From NCBI GenBank assembly GCA_964432975.1, contig CAYSPS010000022.1, positions 1-14,071 on the forward strand: 14,071 bases of DNA. Direction: 5' to 3'. This document shows, one piece after another, positions 12,078 to 14,071 of this stretch (its first letter is position 1; each line of letters begins with the position of its first letter). A program made the position numbers and the translations under genes. The notes under the pieces were generated by a model that saw only the letters and a list, made by a program, of their open reading frames with translations, had not been told where the DNA came from and did no database searches. This DNA is from CAYSPS01 sp964432975 (GTDB taxonomy: Bacteria > Babelota > Babeliae > Babelales > UBA12409).

Positions 12078-14042
12078 ATGCACAAATACCTTTTGTGGTT
12101 AAGTTGTGGGTTGGTCTTTTTGTTCGGCTTATTATTTTTGCATTATGCGCATGTGGTTAATGGAGGCTATATGACTATCGATCCGATGATTACATCTGTT
12201 GATGACGTGCAAAAATTGTGTGCTAATAATGTATTGCATGTGCAAGCGCTGGTACAAGATACTGAGTTATGGTTGCGCACTCATGTGCAAAAATTTTTAG
12301 AAATTCCCGAGAATCAACGTACCTTTGAAAATACAGCGCGAGCGCTTGATGAAATTAATTATCAAATTTATGTAACGTCGCAAATTTTAGATGTTTTGCG
12401 CGATGTCAGTGATGATATTTTAGTGCGTGAACATGCGCGTGAAGGCGGCGTTAAATTTCAACAAATTGCACAAGAGTTGGTTTTGGCAAATCCAGCAGTG
12501 TTTTCCGTATTTGCTGATTATGTTAAGCATCGTGCAAAAAAAGAAATTCTATCTGATGAGGAGCGTTATTTTTTAAGCGAAACTCTGCGCGAGTATGAGC
12601 GTAATGGTTTATTGTTGTCGCAAGAGAACTTTGATCGCGTCAAAATTTTATATGATGAAACCAAGAAACTCAATAGTGCATTTAATGAAAATATTGATAT
12701 ATCACCCTTTGCCGTTCCCTGTACGGTGGCAGAACTCGATGGTTTGCCCGGGTACATGCGTGAGAATTTGGCGCGTGACGCCCAAGGAAGATATTTAGTT
12801 GATTATCCAACGGCATTTTCTGTGCTTGCTCATGTGAATCTTGGTGAAACACGCAAAAAAATATATCGCGCAATTAAAAACCGAGCATATCCTCAAAATT
12901 ATCCATTACTTGAGCGTATCATTGTAAAAAATGATGCGCGGGCACGATTGCTTGGTTTTGATTCTTATGCTGCATATGATGTGGCAAATCAAATTGCCGT
13001 TACGCCGAAAGCTGTACAAAACTTTTTAGCGTCACTGTACGGTGGCGCACAACAAAAACAAATACGTGAATGGGCACTGTTAATCAAAAATTTACCTCAG
13101 TCTGTCCATTTAACGCCTGATGGTAAAATAAATGCCTGGGACCTTGATTATGCAAAAGAACAGTTTAAGCGTCAGCAATTTGGTATTGATGACGGCGTTA
13201 TTGCTCAATATTTTCCGATTGATTACGTTATCAAGCGATTATTTGATATTTGCCAGCAGTTTTTTGGCTTGATCATAACGCCAGTTGAAGGCGTGTTTTG
13301 GCATCCATCGGTGCAATGTTTTTCTGTGCATGGTGTGCATGATCATGTTTCGTATGGTTATTTAGTGCTTGATTTGCATGCGCGTCCACACAAATACGCA
13401 CAGGGAGCCGCAGCCATAGACGTAGTACCTGCACGGCGTGCAAAAAATGGAGCGCGTCAAAATGCTGTCGTTGTTGTTATCGCCAATTGCCCAGCACTCA
13501 TAAAAGATAATCCAGTATTGTTGCGTTTTGCGCAATTAAAAACACTTTTTCATGAATTTGGTCATGCAATGCAGGGGCTTGTTGGATCATCCTTGCTTGC
13601 CGGATTTGCTGAAACTAATGCAAAAGTGGATTTTTTTGAATTTCCTTCGCAAATGTTTGAACTATGGCTTGATGATCCAGTGATTGTGCGCATGATCAGT
13701 AAACATTATCAAACAGGAGACCCATTATCTGAAGATCAAATTTCTCGCTTGTTGCGCAGCGAAAAATCTGATATTGGTGATTATACATTGCATGAGCTTG
13801 CATTTTCTGATTTATCACTGACTCTTTTTTTGAAGGAAAAACCGAATATTCAACAGACGTATCGCAAAATTATGAATTACTATTGCCCTTATGTTGTATT
13901 TGATGACCAAGATCATATGCCAGCAGGCTGGGGGATTTTGGCAGATTTTATTTACGGTTCTAAATATTACAGCTATTTATGGTCAAAAGTGTATGCGCTT
14001 GATATCTATCAAGTACTTAAGAGCCCATCTGAAAACTCATAA
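12078..14042 (+). CDS. M3-family zinc oligopeptidase, second tandem copy, shortened C-terminus
   Basis: A 654-aa paralogue of the preceding gene, colinear over most of its length (shared blocks NRAYPQNYPLL, VIANxPxxxxxxPxLLRF, SQMFExWLxDPxIVR, KYYSYLWSKVYALD). HEFGH lies at 492-496 and the third ligand E521 in FFEFPSQ, so zinc binding should be intact. The N-terminus (LLWLSCGLVFLFGLLFLHYA) looks like a membrane anchor. AAAGGA nine bases upstream supports ATG 12078. Two oddities: the family GH before the substrate-binding Tyr cluster is G-I (WGILADF), and the protein ends soon after VYALDIY, missing about 60 residues with GGS and FLGREP. It may be a specialised or decaying copy. An internal ATG at 12171 has a strong ribosome site. 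Confidence 0.9.
   Translation: MHKYLLWLSCGLVFLFGLLFLHYAHVVNGGYMTIDPMITSVDDVQKLCANNVLHVQALVQDTELWLRTHVQKFLEIPENQRTFENTARALDEINYQIYVTSQILDVLRDVSDDILVREHAREGGVKFQQIAQELVLANPAVFSVFADYVKHRAKKEILSDEERYFLSETLREYERNGLLLSQENFDRVKILYDETKKLNSAFNENIDISPFAVPCTVAELDGLPGYMRENLARDAQGRYLVDYPTAFSVLAHVNLGETRKKIYRAIKNRAYPQNYPLLERIIVKNDARARLLGFDSYAAYDVANQIAVTPKAVQNFLASLYGGAQQKQIREWALLIKNLPQSVHLTPDGKINAWDLDYAKEQFKRQQFGIDDGVIAQYFPIDYVIKRLFDICQQFFGLIITPVEGVFWHPSVQCFSVHGVHDHVSYGYLVLDLHARPHKYAQGAAAIDVVPARRAKNGARQNAVVVVIANCPALIKDNPVLLRFAQLKTLFHEFGHAMQGLVGSSLLAGFAETNAKVDFFEFPSQMFELWLDDPVIVRMISKHYQTGDPLSEDQISRLLRSEKSDIGDYTLHELAFSDLSLTLFLKEKPNIQQTYRKIMNYYCPYVVFDDQDHMPAGWGILADFIYGSKYYSYLWSKVYALDIYQVLKSPSENS
12162..12173 (+). 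promoter_or_regulatory. Internal ribosome site and ATG after the membrane segment of the second peptidase
   Basis: GGAGG (12162-12166) stands four bases before the in-frame ATG 12171 (codon 32), immediately after the hydrophobic N-terminal segment. It is a stronger site than that of the upstream ATG 12078. Initiation here would give a soluble 623-aa form starting MTIDPMITSVDDVQ, at the same point as the internal ATG 9670 of the first copy. Confidence 0.45.
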
Positions 14043-14071
14043 TCTTGCAAAACATAGTCTCTGTGCTGCTA

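Overview
This window reads as chromosomal DNA of a small-genome, probably host-associated bacterium. It has moderate-to-low GC, short intergenic gaps, 4-nt gene overlaps, a eukaryote-like deoxynucleoside kinase, exported peptidases and small exported cysteine-rich proteins. The mix reminds me of Dependentiae (TM6)-type intracellular bacteria, but that placement is an impression; no rRNA or other definitive marker is present. A run of ten Ns at 6225-6234 shows this is a draft or metagenome assembly.

Left end (1-2762): the 3' part of a PLP-dependent D-cysteine desulfhydrase/ACC deaminase-type gene runs into a convergent tRNA-Arg(CCU) and shares its stop codon with the tRNA's 3' half. Three exported proteins follow. 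Two are very small minus-strand genes, a 55-aa lipoprotein and a 59-aa protein with ten Cys in its mature part. The third is a 392-aa secreted protein on the plus strand with a ten-Cys N-terminal domain. None has a function I recognise.

Middle (2783-9467, all minus strand): two transcription blocks. Listed in transcription order, the first is lepA (EF4) followed by truA. The second is a dCK/dGK-like deoxynucleoside kinase, then atpE (c), a short atpF (b), a second atpF (b/b'), atpH (delta) and atpA (alpha), the last four joined by ATGA overlaps. lepA is interrupted by an in-frame TAA at 8286-8288, at a domain boundary, with homology continuing unbroken on both sides. The ATP synthase block stops after alpha and has no subunit a, gamma, beta or epsilon here. 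The c subunit carries the P-x3-Q / E-S-x3-Y set of a Na+-binding rotor site.

Right end (9586-14042, plus strand): two tandem M3-family zinc oligopeptidases, each with an export or anchor sequence and each with an internal ATG plus ribosome-binding site just after it. The second copy lacks the usual C-terminal segment and one conserved active-site His. The 443-nt gap between them holds three diverged copies, in alternating orientation, of a hairpin-forming repeat whose flanking blocks are conserved while the tip varies.

The most interesting items are the hairpin repeat trio, the split lepA, the predicted Na+-type c ring in a partial atp operon, and the cluster of exported Cys-rich proteins.
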